DNA from: Benincasa hispida | Lineage: Eukaryota > Streptophyta > Magnoliopsida > Cucurbitales > Cucurbitaceae | Direction: 5' to 3' | DNA: 64,000 nt | Assembly (NCBI RefSeq): GCF_009727055.1 | Contig: NC_052350.1 | Span: 14,163,705 to 14,227,704 of the forward strand | Shown: positions 25,521 through 38,700 of the stretch, piece after piece | How the letters are laid out: every line of letters starts with the position of its first letter | How positions within the stretch are numbered: the stretch's first letter is position 1 | The notes under the pieces: model-generated | Told to the model about the DNA's origin: nothing | What the model saw: the letters and a program-made list of their open reading frames with translations, nothing else | Databases searched by the model: none | Position numbers and translations under genes: made by a program

Positions 25521-27289
25521 AAAAAGTGTTTTTTTTTTTTTTTTTCCCTTTCACTGCCAATTTCATTTAATATTACCTTGAACTTTATGCTGTTTTTCTT
25601 GACAAAATAAGATGAATTATAACTTTTTCTAAGGTCTAATCATTTCAAATTTTTAATGGGGTGGATTCTAAATTGTAATTGGTTCTTGCCATTTATGTGA
25701 AGTCTTGTTATATTTGTTTATGGTAAGGGATATTAGATTCTTTTTTCTTTTTTCTTTTTTTCTTTTTATCAAGCACATGGAATAATTGAATTAGATTAAA
25801 TAGTTTTCTTTTGGTAATACAATAAAGTGGATTTTAATTGTTTTTTATTTACTAAAAAAATAATTTTTTTATAATTTAAAATAGTTGAAAACACTGTATT
25901 AAACACATTAAAATCATTAACTTTTGCTAGAGTTGCTTATAGGGAAATTGATACTATTTAAAATTTATTTATTTTTCATAATTTATTTCAAAGTACAAGT
26001 CATCGTTGGCTCTTTGGATAAAATTTGAATATATATTTACACGGCATCTTTTTATTGAATGAAAATTATAATATTTTTTTAATCGAATTGAACGGAATTA
26101 TCTTCAAAATAATTAAGAAATATTCAATTTAAAATTCATTTAGATAATATTAAGTATTGAGTTGAGTTACTAAGTCAATAGCATTGTTTTGTTTGTTGGG
26201 AATGACTTATCATTCTATCTTTAAGTTTGTGATTGTTTGAATGTTACAATTAAAAAAAAAAAAATGGTTTGATGACAATTTTAAATATTTAATACACTTG
26301 ATCATTACAAATCTAAAATGTTTTTCTATAAATTTAGGACAGAGATTTCAATTTTGAAAAACAAAGGTTTTTTTTCTCTCTCTCTATCTTCGTCTTTTTT
26401 ATTTTTTAGCAAGCATATTTATTTGATTCCATTCCTTTCTCAGATGAGTTCACGTTTGAGATTGGAGTTGCGTAAACTTTGAAAAGCAACCGACAATTAC
26501 GATTTAGTATTGAGGTTGTGTCGATTTTTGTTTTCAAGGTAGTAGATCCATGGCACAATAACGATTGAGATCTGGACTTGACGACCAACAACATTGTTTA
26601 GAAGTTAAGTAATTTGTGTTTCGATTTTCGAGTGCAGAATTGATTAATTTAAAGTCCTTCAGCTTTTAACATTAAGTTTTAAAATATGGATTAAATACCA
26701 AGTTTAAATTAACTCGATTTAGCGAGTCAAGTACTCCTTAAGAGGCACTCGGCCCCCCAAGTTGGGTTGTTGGGATACAAAAATTCACCAATCGTTTGGT
26801 TCACCATAATTAAAGAGATTTATTATCTCGTTATTCACGTCAACTCTCCCGATTACTTCCTTTTATAATAATTACTAACTCAACTTAACTCAATTCTAGA
26901 TACCAAACGTTCCTTAAAAATTTAAAATGTAGAAATAAAATCATGAATGTTTGAAATATAACTATTAAAATAGAATGATTGTTCGACAAAGACAAAATAG
27001 GAAAATGATATTAGAACGTTTTTCTTTTTTTTTTCCAAGTTCTGCACCAAAAAGGACAATTTCACAATCAAATGATGTAATTGGATTATTATATTGGCAA
27101 TAATAGAGGATTGCCCAATGAATGGCCGCCACGTATTAAATGTAAAAAAAAATCAATTCAAATCAACAGTATCTTTATTATTTATTATTATTATTTTAGA
27201 CTTTTACGAGATCAGTATCCTCAATTTCGGCCTTTGAAATAAATATAAGACTTTGGACTTCCAAGGCTCTGTTACCTTTGCGGCCTATT

Positions 27290-27860
27290 TACATAAAATA
27301 TCATTTTTAATGGATTTAAATCTTATTTTGGTATCTAAAATTTAAATTATATTATATTTTAGTCTCTAAATTTTTAAAATTATTATTTTAAATTTCTAAA
27401 ATTTGAATATTATTTTATTTTGATCTCTAAATTTTTAAAAATATTTATTTTAGTCATTGAACTTTTAAAAATTGTTTATTTTTATCTATGATATATGAAA
27501 ATTTTGTTAAGTTTTTAATAAAATGGTGAGATGACTGTATTTTTTTTTATGGCTACCAAATAAGTTAGTTATACTAAAAAATATAGAGTTTTAATTCTGA
27601 AGATGACAAAGTAGGAGAATTTAAGATATTTTTAGTCCAAAATTTTGGTCGTTTAGTATTTTAGTGTGTTTTTATTTTACTTTCATCTTGTTCAATAAGA
27701 GCTTAATCATTCAAAAGTACATGTTCCTTCACATTTATGTTGAAGAGTTAATATAATTTTAATAGTGAGGACTAAAATAAATATTTGTAAAAAAATTAGG
27801 ACTAAAACAAATGTTTTTTAAAATTAAAGAACCAAAATAGAACGAGATTCAAAATTTAGG
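27290..27860. repeat. Palindromic AT-rich repeat related to the 'tctctaaattt' family
   Basis: Left side repeats 'attttagtctctaaattttt' and 'tttgatctctaaattttta' in direct orientation. The right side (27765-27860) has 'gaggactaaaataaatattt' and 'aggactaaaacaaatg', the reverse complement. Fits a long imperfect inverted repeat. Confidence 0.45.
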
Positions 27861-28595
27861 TTTTTAATTTTATTATCTTCTAACAATCATTGACATTTTC
27901 ATAACCACGCTCTCTACAGTCGCGTGTCCCACAGTCTCTCTAAATTTTAGTTTTAAGGCCAACTCTGATTGAATCAATCCAAAGAGAATGAAATTTGCAC
28001 ACATATTAGAATTGTACTTCCCTTTGGAAACGTAATTAATTATAGATTACTACTAAAATTATATAGAAAATAATGTGTCAGTTAAATAATTATTTGATTT
28101 TTTATTTTTAAAAATTAAGTTTATCTTCTCTCAATTTCTTAATATTAAGAGGATATTTAAAGTGAGGACTATTCTAAAACTATAATAATCATCTCTTGCT
28201 GAATATTATTTTGTAGTTTATACTTAGCTACCGTCAACACTCTTTCAAAGCCCCTCATTTGCTGTCGTATTTCCTATTTGCTATATTTCTTTTTTATTAT
28301 TTTACCTTCATCACGTTTTATTATTTACTACAATGTTTATTATTTTCTTCTCAAACTAAAATAGTTTACACCTCAAACACAAACTACTATATAACTCAAA
28401 CTAAAATAATCTATACTTCAAACACAAACTATTATAACTCAACTATAATAACATAAGACTACAATAACCAACTCATCGCCTCCTAAATTTACATAGCCAT
28501 TTTTTTATATTATTTTCAACACATTAATGTATAAAAAATAAAAAGAAGAAGAAGAAGAAGAATAGGGAGGATAAGATATTAATCGAGAATAAGAA

Positions 28596-28600
28596 ACACT
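28596..28600. other. Target-site duplication, left
   Basis: ACACT immediately left of the copia element, identical to 33469-33473 on the other side. Confidence 0.85.
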
Positions 28601-28987
28601 TCTTGGAAGCGTGTGATGGACACTCACAAATAAATAATCAACAAACTATTATTTGAGAGGAAACAAAAACACCTTTAATCGAAAGACTCTTCAAACTTGG
28701 TTCACGCTTCTAATTGAACTCTCTTTTTGTGTTCTTCTTTATACACCTGCATCAACAATATCAATATTAATCCTATTTATAGGATTGTCCTGGGTAAATT
28801 TAAATAATAACTCACACCCTAATTAAATATACATGGAACAATTGAAATCCTACACTTAATTCATGTGAAACTCTACTAAATTAACTCTTACATTAACATA
28901 CTTAATTAACTACCATCTTTTAATTTTTCCAACTCTCATAGATTAATTCATCTATAACGTATCAAATTATATGTTCACTTTTCAACA
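28601..28987 (-). repeat. 3' LTR of the copia element
   Basis: Plus-strand left end reads TCTTGGAAGC where the other LTR has TGTTGGACGC. The right end is ...TTTTCAACA. It shares 'gtgtgatggacactcacaaa', 'caaacttggttcac' and 'aaatatacatggaacaatt' with the 5' LTR at 33091-33468. Confidence 0.9.
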
Positions 28988-29003
28988 TCCCCCCTTAAAC
29001 ATG
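28988..29003 (-). other. Polypurine tract of the copia element
   Basis: Plus strand 'tccccccttaaac', which on the element's strand is the purine run AAGGGGGGA directly before the 3' LTR. This is the expected plus-strand DNA primer. Confidence 0.8.
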
Positions 29004-30448
29004 TTTTCTGAAAACTCCAAGCAAAGTTCTTAACTTGTTAAACACATCAACTTTGAGTGGCTTCGTGAAAATATCCACAATTTGATCTTCAATCTTCACA
29101 TATTCAACTTGAACCTTCTTTCTTGAAATGCAATCTTTGATAAAATGAAATATTGTATCAATGTGCTTGTTACGATCATGAAACACTACATTCTTTACTA
29201 AAGCAATTGTTGACTTATTATCTACATGGATCGCAGTTGCATCATCTTGCAAAATTCCAATTGTCTTCATCAAATTCTTTAACCAAATTTCATGACAAAT
29301 ACATGAGGCTACAACAACATATTGTGCCTCACAAGTAGATAATGTCACAATAAGTTACTTCTTAGAACTCCAAGTAAATGCAGTATTACCAACAAAGAAC
29401 ACATATCCAATTGTATTTTTTCGGTCATTAACATCTCTAGTCCAGTCACTATCACGATAACCTTCAAGCTTGAATTCTTTAGATGGAGAATAAAATAATC
29501 CATAATCAAGCGTACCTTTGAAGTAACGAAGAACTCTCTTTGCCACTTTCAAATGAGTAATTTTAAGAGATTCCATAAATCAGCTCACTAATCCAATGCT
29601 GAAAAGAATATTTGGTCCTGTGAAAGTCAAATATCTCCCACCTTCAATTAAACTTTTGAAATATGAAGGATAAAAAACATCCCTTTCTTCATATTTAGAC
29701 AATTTTATCACAACTTCAATTGGAGTTGTGACAGGATTAGAATTGATCATCTTGAACTTCTCTAGAATTTCTCTAACATATCATTCTTGAGCGATGAAAA
29801 TACCTTCCTCTGACTGCTTCACCTCAATGCCAAGATAATATGACATCAGCCCGACATTTGTCATTTCAAATTCTTTGGTCATTGTCTTCTTGAGATCTTC
29901 AAACATACTTACAAAATTTCTTGTAAAAATTAAGTCATCCACATACAGACAAACCAAACAAATATCTCCACGATCATTAGTCTTGATATATAGAGAATGT
30001 TCATAAAGATATCTCAAATACCCATTGTCAAGGAAATATCTGTTGATTCTGCTATTCCACATTCTAGGCGTTTGTTTCAATCCATACAACACCTTCTTTA
30101 ATTTCAAGATTTTATCTTCTTGACCTTTCGCAGCATAGCCAAGAAGTTGTTCTAAGTATACTTCTTCTTCCAAATATCAATTTAAGAATTTTGTAACATC
30201 TATTTGAAAGATCTTCCATTTACTTTGAGTAGCCATTGCAATTAACAACCTTATGGTTTTCAAGCGAGCAACGGGAGTAAATACTTCATATCATAGCTCA
30301 TGCCTTTTCTTTTAGAGTAGCATTTTGCAATTAATCTTGCCTTATGCCTCTCTGCTTCTCCTTTTTCATTTCTTTTTGTCTTGAGTAACCCATTTGACAC
30401 CGGTTGCTTTCTTTCTACTTGGAAGACTAGAAAGTTCTCATACATCAT
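28989..30448 (-). pseudogene. Copia reverse transcriptase and RNase H, broken
   Basis: On the minus strand, 30448 down to about 28995 encodes the RT, then RNase H. Visible motifs: YGLKQTPRMW, the catalytic LYVDD (near 29933-29945), YLGIEVKQSEEGIF, then connection-domain phrases (VAKRVLRYFKGTLDYGLFY, DSDWTRDVNDRKNTIGYVFF), and RNase H phrases ending in LSTCEAQYV, IHVDNKSTIALVKN and a DIFTKPL block near the C-terminus. At least four stops or frame changes separate the blocks, including ones near 30176, 29778, 29578 and 29350. The YVDD core and RNase H acidic residues survive, but no continuous protein can be made. Confidence 0.9.
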
Positions 30449-30603
30449 TCTTCTTTATGGCCTTTATCTCTTCATTCATGGTGGTGTTTCACTTTTCATC
30501 TTGCAAAACTTCTTCAAAATTCAAAGGTTTACGGTCACCAGATAGACAAAAAAAGTAAGATTATTAAACTTTGACTTAACTCTTCAATCTCATCATATAT
30601 GTC

Positions 30604-32115
30604 TCATAAACTTCTCATGCCACGAGGTCCTTCATTTGAGCTTATAGATGATGAATGTATGCATTGTTGTGGAATGATTCGCGACATTGTTGGTGTTGAT
30701 GGAGAAACAATGTCACTAGACTCATCATCATAAAAAAAAAAGTAAAAACTTATAATCTTTTGGTTTATCATTCCAATTCCATGTTGCTTCCTCATTAAAC
30801 ACAACATCTCTACTTACCATTGTCTTCTCTGTAATAGGATTATAAAGCTCGTAGACTTTTGAGCTCGCATCATAGCCAACAAAAATATGCTTCTCACTTT
30901 TATAATCGAGCTTCCTACGCTTTTGATCAGGTATATGTGCATAAATGATACTTCCAAATACTATCAAATGAGCAATGGATGGTGTTCTTCTTGCTCATGC
31001 TTGTTGAGGTGTTTTGTTCCATAAGCTTCTAGTAGGAGAACCATTGGACAAGTATACAACACATTCAACAACTTATGTCCAAAATTCTTTTGGCATCTTC
31101 TTACTTTTCAACATGCTTCGAGCCATATTAAGTATCGTTCTATTCTCCATCTCAACAACACCATTTTGTTGAGGAGTCCATGGAACTGTCATAGGTCGAC
31201 AAATTCAATTTTCTGTGAAAAAATCTTTGAATCCATTTGAAGTGAATTCTCCTCCCTTGTCTGATCTCAAGGATTTTAGGTAATAACCACTTTTTTTTTT
31301 ACAAGAGTTTTAAATCTCTTGAACATGCCAAATACTTCTGATTTTTCCTTGACAAAATAAACCCAAGTTTTTCGACTGAAATCATCAATAAATAATAAGA
31401 AATCATTATTCTTACCGAAAGAACTTGGTTTAATTGGTCCACAAAGATAAGCATGAACTAACTCTAGCTGTCTCCTTACTCTTGAAGAAGATTATTGTGG
31501 AAAACTCTTCCTTGCTTGCTTACCATAAAGACAACCTTCACAAAATTGATTTGGATGTTTAACATATGGCAGTCCTTTCACCATGTTCTTCCTCAATAAT
31601 AGTATTAAACCATCAAAGTTTAAATGCCTAAGTCTCAAATGCCAAATCCAAGATGGATCTTTCAAACACAACTTCAAACATTTAGCAACATTAATTTGAA
31701 CGTTTAATAAAAACATTCTATTCTTCTTCGTTTGCATTTTAGCAATCATATTATCACGATTTTCCCTTATCGAAAGACTATAATTCTTCATTAAAATATT
31801 ATAGCCTTTCTCTAAGGGTTGTCCCAAACTCAAAATATTGTTCTTCATATCAGGCACATAATAAACATTAGAGATAAACCCATTCTTCAAGTTGATCAAA
31901 ATCTAATCTTTTCCTTTAACATGAATTTGTGTGGCATCACCAAATATGGTATTACCAACAACAGATTCATCAAGTTCCACAAATATTCACGTACATCCAC
32001 ACATATGATTGCTTGCACCGCAATCAAGATACCATGCATTATTTTCACATGTTTCTCAGCTTTGCATGCTAGAAGCAAAGATGACTCACCGCTTTCTTCA
32101 TCTTTCTTAGCATAA
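30604..32115 (-). pseudogene. Copia protease and integrase, broken
   Basis: The protease region (near 32010-32045) reads WYLDCGASNHMCG, where the usual active site is D-S/T-G-A, so the Ser/Thr is replaced by Cys. It is followed by GAG-pre-integrase (WHLRLRHLNFDGL...FCEGCLYGKQ, about 31500-31720), the His/Cys zinc-binding module, and then the integrase core: DFSRKTWVYFVK, LRSDKGGEF and PQQNGVVE with its catalytic Glu. The first core Asp lies in a block reading HAYLCGPI, where relatives have Asp in place of Tyr, so it appears lost. The C-terminal region to about 30730 carries VGYDASSKVYELYNP. Several stops interrupt it. Confidence 0.85.
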
Positions 32116-33043
32116 TTTGCATTTTCTTCTACTTTATTCCTACATTCACATGAATAATGACCAAATTTATTACAGATATAACATTCAACTTGTTTTCATT
32201 ATTCGATTTTTTTCTATTTGACCTCGAATAATTTTGTCTTCAACGACCTCTTGATGAATTAGAGTTTGAATTACTTTCATCAAATTTTCTTTGACCGTAA
32301 TTTCATCGACCTCAACCTATAAAATCACCACGTCCACAATTGTTACCACGTCCTTGTCCTCGATTGCCTTTTTCTTGGCTATATTCTTTATCTCTCAACT
32401 GCAACTTTGACTAAAAAAGTTGTTTGTTTGTTTGTTCTTCTTGAGAAGCTTCTCTTCATGGGCTTGTAAGGAACCCATAAGTTGATCAATGGACATTATA
32501 CTCAAATTCATTGATTCTTCAATAGTTACAACGATGAAATTGAATTTTTCATTCAATGAGTGAAGAATTTTTCTACCAGTTGCTCATCATCTATCGTCTC
32601 ACTATATCTTTTCATTTCATTTACTACTATTAGCAATCTTGAAGTAAAATATGAAACCAATTCAGATTTCTTCATATGTAGTGATTCATAATCACCTTTC
32701 AATTTTTGGAGGCGAACCTTCTTGACTTGATCTACTCCTTTGTATGTATTCTCCAAAATTTTCCATGTCTGATGTGCAATAGTTGCTCCAGATCTTCATA
32801 AAATTTGGATTATCAATGATTTGATGAATGATGGTGAAAGCCTTTTGGTCTTTCTTTCTTGTGTTTTGTAAAGCTTCTCATTGAACTTGATTTAAAGTCG
32901 CATCACTGGTTCTTCATAACCATTATTGACAATGTCCCATACATATTGTGAACCAAGTAAGCTTTCATACAAATAGACCAACTGCTATAATTTTCTTTCA
33001 TAAGTCGAGTCACTTGGAAGGGAACCAAATTTCTATTTGCCAT
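32116..33043 (-). pseudogene. Copia gag, broken
   Basis: Starts MANRNLVPFQVTRLMKENY at 33043 on the minus strand, with the retrotransposon gag block near 32560-32760 (VKKVRLQKLKGDYESLHMK) and a basic, Gly/Arg-rich stretch near 32300-32400. A CCHC zinc knuckle (CYICNKFGHYSCEC, about 32141-32192) follows. Stops at several points, the first near 32890, break the frame. The call rests on order and the knuckle. Confidence 0.8.
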
Positions 33044-33073
33044 TTGCAACAACAATTATTGTTTTTCAAACTC

Positions 33074-33090
33074 AGACTCTGATACTACTT
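33074..33090 (-). other. Primer-binding site of the copia element
   Basis: On the element's strand the bases next to the 5' LTR read AGTATCAGAGT, close to TGGTATCAGAGC, the usual complement of the 3' end of initiator methionine tRNA. One or two positions have mutated. Confidence 0.75.
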
Positions 33091-33468
33091 TGTTGGACGC
33101 GTGTGATGGACACTCACAAATAAATAACCAACAAAAGATTATTTGAGAGGAACAAAAACACTTTTAATTGAAAAACTCTTCAAACTTGGTTCACACTTTT
33201 GATTGAACTCTCCTTGTGTGTTCTTCTCTATACACTTGATTGCTTCAACAATGTCAATGACAATCCTATTTTAATTTTTATAGGATTGTCATGGGTAAAT
33301 TTAAATACATAACTCATACCCAAATTAAATATACATGGAACAATTAAAATACTACACTTAATTCATGTGAAATTCTACTTAATTAACTCTAATATTTTAA
33401 TTTTTTCAACACTCATAAATTAGTTCATCTATAAATTATCTAATTGAAACATGTTTAATTTTCAACTA
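33091..33468 (-). repeat. 5' LTR of the copia element
   Basis: Plus-strand left end TGTTGG, right end 'ttttcaacta'. It aligns along its whole length with 28601-28987 apart from substitutions and a few short indels. Confidence 0.9.
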
Positions 33469-35550
33469 ACACTTCTACCCATATATAGTATGACTATTAA
33501 TATAACAATGCCACATAGTTTGAGCGTGTATGAATTGTATGTAAAAAAATGTTTTTAAAAAAATTAATTCTTAATTTTTTATTAAAAAAGTTTAAGTGTT
33601 CTATACTTGAGTTATAATTGTTTTTTTATTGCTTATATANNNNNNNNNNNNNNNTATATATATTTATAAATGTCAAATTATTGACCGTGAAAACACAATC
33701 CAGACTCTTATATTAATTCATTTACTGTAATTTTTCCTATATTTTTTTGGTTTATATATATATAATCATCCCATCTTGTGATTGGATGGGACAAACAAAC
33801 AACCTACAAAATCATACATTACATATATAGAATCATTATTATAAAATAATAATTTTGTTTCATTGTAACTTTGTAACTCAGTTGGTTCAATCAAAATATT
33901 ACAAACGTGAAAATGATGGGAAAAGAAGGAAGACAAAACCAAAAGTCAATTTGATTGCATTATTTTTAAACAGTTACAATTTTTTCATTTTCCTCGTAAT
34001 TTAACTCTTCTTTTCAAATTTGGAAGAAATTTCCTAAAATGTTCCTTTGAAAATAAAATGAAAGTACATAAACTTTACATTTAAAACATAAATAAGGTCA
34101 TTAATCACTACCAAAATTCCTTCCTTTTTTTTATCCACGGCAAGGATTCATAAGGGAATGAAAAAGAGAGAGAGAAAGGAGAAGCCAAACAGAAAAGAAT
34201 ATTATTTCGTAATAACTATTTAGTTTCTAAAAGCTAAAAAAATAGATTTTAAATTTTTGTTTTTATTTTCATAGTCTAACGAGAAAAACAAATGTTTCCT
34301 TAAGAAGAGTGAAAGTCGCAATTAAAAATTTGAAGAAAAAATAAACCTAACTTATAAAAAAAAAAAAACATAATCGTTATCAAATATGACCCACTTTTCA
34401 TACATTTAGCAAAATTTTAACTATTGTCATTTAAGACAACTAAAAGACTCCAAATTTTAACATCAACACCCATTTCAATTTTCAAACATAAAGACAAAAA
34501 ATGCTCTGCCCCATCACTTTTTCAATGTCATCCAAATAGAATATTTGCCCAATCACAAAATTCCTCCAACAATATCCTTAAGAAATATTGACTTTGCCTT
34601 TACACAAATGGTAATTTGGAAAAAAAAAATTGAAAAAGTAAAAAGAGAAAAAGAGAAAAGGAGAAGGAAAAATACATCTTTGAAAAATTATAATTTCAAA
34701 ATGGTAAAATTCATCGTCTAAAAACTCAACAACCAACTTAATAGAATTCAATTGGTTAAAATATTATATCATCAACTAAAATATTAGAAATTCAAATACT
34801 TATATTATAATATTATGAAAAACAAAATTAATATAATGAAAATTTTTATTAATTTATCAGAGTATGAGGTTTTAATATCCACTCAAACAATTATAGAACA
34901 AAAAAGGGAAAAAAAAATAAAATTTAAAGAGTAGATTACAAAAGTCATCAATAAAATATGGTAACAGTTGAAATTATATCATCAAACTTTTATAATTAAA
35001 CCCTCAAATTTATATAAGTATTAAAATCAAATCATCAAACTTATAATAGTCCTAGAAATTTAACCACTAAATGATAAAAATTGAACATTCAAATTAAGTG
35101 ATAATTACAATTTCTATTTATCTAATTTTAACATTTATATAAATTCGAAAACTCAATTTCTATTTATTCGTAACCATCATGTTCTCCTCTTCTTTACCAC
35201 ACGAATAAATTTTTTTAAATAAATAAATATATATATATATATTTAAAAAAAGTGTCATATGGCACGTTTCAATTGGATGGTAGCTGAATTGAAGTACCTA
35301 AATTTTTTCTTTTTTACACATAAGAGGATATTTGCAAATATCACCTTATTTTGCTTGTGATTTTTACCATTTGTCCAAATCTAAAAACAAGTAAAAGGTG
35401 AGTGAAGCAAAAAGCGAGTCAAAGAAATGAACGAATCGTTCCCACGGCAATCTGGACGGTCGAGATCTTTCCGGGAAATCTCAAGACTTCACACACAAGT
35501 TGGAGGTGATTGAAACTTCCATAATCCGCAGGTAACTGTAACATCCCCCT
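33469..35550. other. Intergenic DNA upstream of the bHLH gene, with an assembly gap
   Basis: AT-rich and without a recognisable gene. Fifteen N characters at 33640-33654 sit inside a TA run, so the gap probably spans a TA microsatellite. A single N at 35633 lies in the presumed 5' leader of the bHLH gene. The last kilobase should contain the bHLH promoter, but I could not pick out a convincing TATA box. Confidence 0.6.
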
Positions 35551-35551
35551 T

Positions 35552-35552
35552 G

Positions 35553-35591
<39 letters not shown>

Positions 35592-35592
35592 A
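35552..35592. repeat. CT then AT microsatellite
   Basis: About twelve CT units (35552-35576) run directly into AT units (35577-35592), roughly 175 bp upstream of the bHLH start codon. CT runs are frequent in plant 5' leaders. Confidence 0.9.
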
Positions 35593-35725
35593 CTAATCAC
35601 GAATGAAGTTCCACCCCTGCTCAAGTCATCTGNCAACACGATGAAATTATAATTTTTTTTATTTTTATTTTCTTTAGAAGAAGAAAGAAAATCTTCCTCT
35701 CCGTCGAAGCAATAATCGGACAACA

Positions 35726-35760
35726 CCGCCGTCCGCCGTCCGCCGTCCGCCGTCCGCCGG
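35726..35760 (+). repeat. GTCCGCC heptamer repeat in the bHLH 5' leader
   Basis: Four perfect head-to-tail copies of GTCCGCC (35731-35758), ending a few bases before the ATG at 35764. It is GC-rich in an AT-rich setting and could form structure in the 5' untranslated region. Confidence 0.85.
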
Positions 35761-35763
35761 GAT

Positions 35764-38700
35764 ATGGATTGTATCGGAGAGGATTATTATAATTCCTTAG
35801 GGACTGACATCTTCATAGCAACAGAAGAGCCTGGCAGGTCTTTTTTTCCCCCTCTCTATTTCTCTATTTTGAAAATGTTGATATGTTCAATGAGGGATTT
35901 AGGGATTTTTTTGAACTGCAATTTGACACCGGAGTTTTGGTGAAGACAGTTGGGGATTCGACGAGCCGGTTTCCGGCTATTATGATTCGAGTTCGCCGGA
36001 CCCGTCGTCGTCGGCTTCGAAGAACACAGTATCGGAAAGGAATAGGAGAAAGAAGCTCAACGAGAGGCTTTTTGCACTCCGATCGGTTGTTCCCAATATA
36101 ACTAAGGTTAGGATGAAATTCCTGGTGTTTGATTTTCATAACTAGGTATTAGCTCTCTTTTTGGACTTCTGGATTTTGAAATTAATCAATCGAGAAACGG
36201 ATCGAGCAGATGGATAAGGCTTCAATTATAAAAGATGCTATCGATTATATCCAAGAATTGCATGACCAAGAGAGGAGGATTCAAGCTGAAATTTATGAGC
36301 TCGAAACAGGAAAGTTGAAGAAGATAACAGGTTATGAATTTGACCAGGATCAGCTTCCCTTGCTGCTCAGATCAAAGAGGAAGAAAACTGATCCTTACTT
36401 CAGCTTTGATTCTCCTGCTTCAAGAATTTCCCCCGTTGAAGTCCTGGATGTAAGTTTCATTCTCTCTTGCTGTCTCTAAAAGTTGCAACAAATGAATTGA
36501 TTACAGATTTTTGAAGTGAGGGGTCTGTGATGAATTGCAGCTTAGTGTAACATACATGGGGGACAGAACAATAGTAGTGAGCATGACCTGCTGCAAAAGA
36601 GCAGATTCAATGGTTAAACTCTGTGAAGTTTTTGAATCACTGAAGCTCAAGATCATCACTGCCAATATTACTGCCGTCTCTGGAAGGCTTTTGAAAACTG
36701 TCTTCATTGAGGTAACTACCCTCTTTCCAATGTGACTGTCGCTTAATATAATTCATATAATCAAACTGATTATAGATTCGAGACACTTTTCTCTCGAACA
36801 TCTATTAGATATCCGTATTGTGATGACCTCATCGAATAAAAAACTTAAACAGAAACTGGGTTTTTTCTCTTTTAGGTTTTTGTGCTTGAAGTATTTTGTT
36901 TCATTGTTCTTAAACCTGTTCAAATGGGTATTAAATGCATAAGAGAACTAACTGAAACCCAGTATAAATGGGACGTGGGAAGTGGTTTATCAGTGACTAT
37001 AAGAAGAAATGAAATGGGAAAACAAGGAACTCGTGGCCTTAGGTAGGAACTTTGGTATGTTTTTTTTGTGAATTTCAATCATTTAGATAGAAGAAACGTT
37101 TGCCATGTGTGCTACCATAAGCATAGCCATTATTGATCCTCGAAAAAGGGGGGAGACTGAGAGATATGCAGATATGCTTTTGTCTGACTGAACATATGGT
37201 GGTATGAGTGAAATGTTTCTTTTCTGTTTTTTTAGCCTTCTAATATTACTATTATGTCGTTTTATTTGGTTGGTTGTTTGATGTCTTCTTGTTTATTTGG
37301 GGTTTCGAATTTACAATGTGCGCTTTACTGTTAACTCTCTTTTTTCCTTTACCTAATTTTCTTTGAAAGATATTTACAAAGAAAAAAAAAACGTTAAAAA
37401 TTGTCAAGCATCTGACCAGCTTAGAGCATAGCTCACAGTATCTACGATGATTTGGTTCAATTCCCCACTCAATATGTGCCCAAAAAAAAAAACCAAAACT
37501 CTAGGTTCAAATTTTCTACACTTATCTATTAAAAAAATTAAAAAATTTATTTTAACGTTTATAGGTGAGTTAGGTGTTGGAATTTCCAAAAATAAAATGA
37601 AATAAAAATCCAACAAGCAATCATGTTTTCTTTTCCTGTGGGCCAGATTTTCTCCTTATGGTTGGTGTGTGTATTTTTCCTTTACATAAAGTGCGACGTT
37701 TTGTTATTCATTTACGAATAATTCCAAAATCGTATAACATAAATTACGAGTTGGAAATAAACAATATTTTATAACACCAAACACTTCCCATTCCTAAACA
37801 TAGAAACAGTCTCATAAATGACTAGAACGATAATGATTTTTATCTTAAAGTCTTTTTGTTTTTTTTTTTTTTTTTTCTTGAAATTTATGTTCACTTGTTT
37901 CTAATTTTTTCATTATGATTTTCATACTTCTTCGAGAAACACTCCAACTCCTAAATAAATTCTAAAAAAAAACAAAAGCAAATTTTTCAAAACTATTTTT
38001 TTTAATTTTCAAAACTTAGTTCGATTTGTTAGAATATTAATTAAAAATAATAATAATAAAACGTGGAAATTTATGTTCTGCAATAGAACTATTTTAAAAA
38101 CTAAATTGTTATCAAACAAAGCCTAAATTTTTGTTTCACAACTTTTTAAATCATTAGGGGGTGTTTAGATGGAGAGAATTGGGATGAGAATAAGGGTGAA
38201 AATGGGTAAGGAATACACATCCCCTTGTTTGATACAAGTTTTGAAGCTTTAGAAATAGGAATAAGTTATTACCATGCATTTCTTATACCCATCCAAAAGG
38301 ATGAGTTTTCTTGATATCTACTCTCTCTCCTATTTTAATATATGAATTTATTCCTTTATTTTATATTATTAAAATTAATTATTATATGAATATTAAATTT
38401 ATAATTTAGAAAACTATATTAAATTTTGAATTATAATATTTGGACTTAACTACTCCATATTTATAAATCAATTAATTAATTCTATAATAAACCATAAAAA
38501 AAAGGGTATATTGATAATATCAATTTATTAATAAATTATATATGTAATTAACTAAATATGATTATGATCAATATTTTATGAGATTATTTTTAATAATTAT
38601 AATTAGTTTATCATTAATTAATTGTAATTCATTATTTTTTATTCACAAAATGTTATATTTATTATTTTAAAACTTATTTTAATTGTTATATAAATTCATC

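Larger units (their letters stand above)
20941..28595. other. Long AT-rich intergenic region without a recognisable gene
   Basis: No open frame here has the composition or motifs of a gene. Structure seen: palindromic repeats of the 'gatctctaaattt' type at about 21690-22120, 25085-25520 and 27290-27860; an inverted motif 'tgcgatagactatgataaat' / 'atagtctatcgcggtttatc' at 24120-24215; an ATT microsatellite at 24671-24705; pyrimidine-rich tracts near 25740 and 26370; and an AAG run at 28541-28561. The short open frames around 24483-25051 and 26406-26594 are low-complexity and were not called as genes. Confidence 0.5.
28601..33468 (-). mobile_element. Ty1/copia LTR retrotransposon, nearly full length, degenerate
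   Basis: A 4.87 kb element on the minus strand with LTRs at both ends (28601-28987 and 33091-33468), a 5-bp target duplication ACACT at 28596-28600 and 33469-33473, a primer-binding site next to the 5' LTR, and a polypurine tract next to the 3' LTR. The coding order gag, protease, integrase, reverse transcriptase, RNase H is diagnostic of the copia superfamily. The RT/RNase H sequence is of the Tnt1-94-like kind common in plants. Many stops and frameshifts break it into pieces, and the LTRs differ at many positions and by small indels, so the insertion is old and non-autonomous. Confidence 0.92.
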
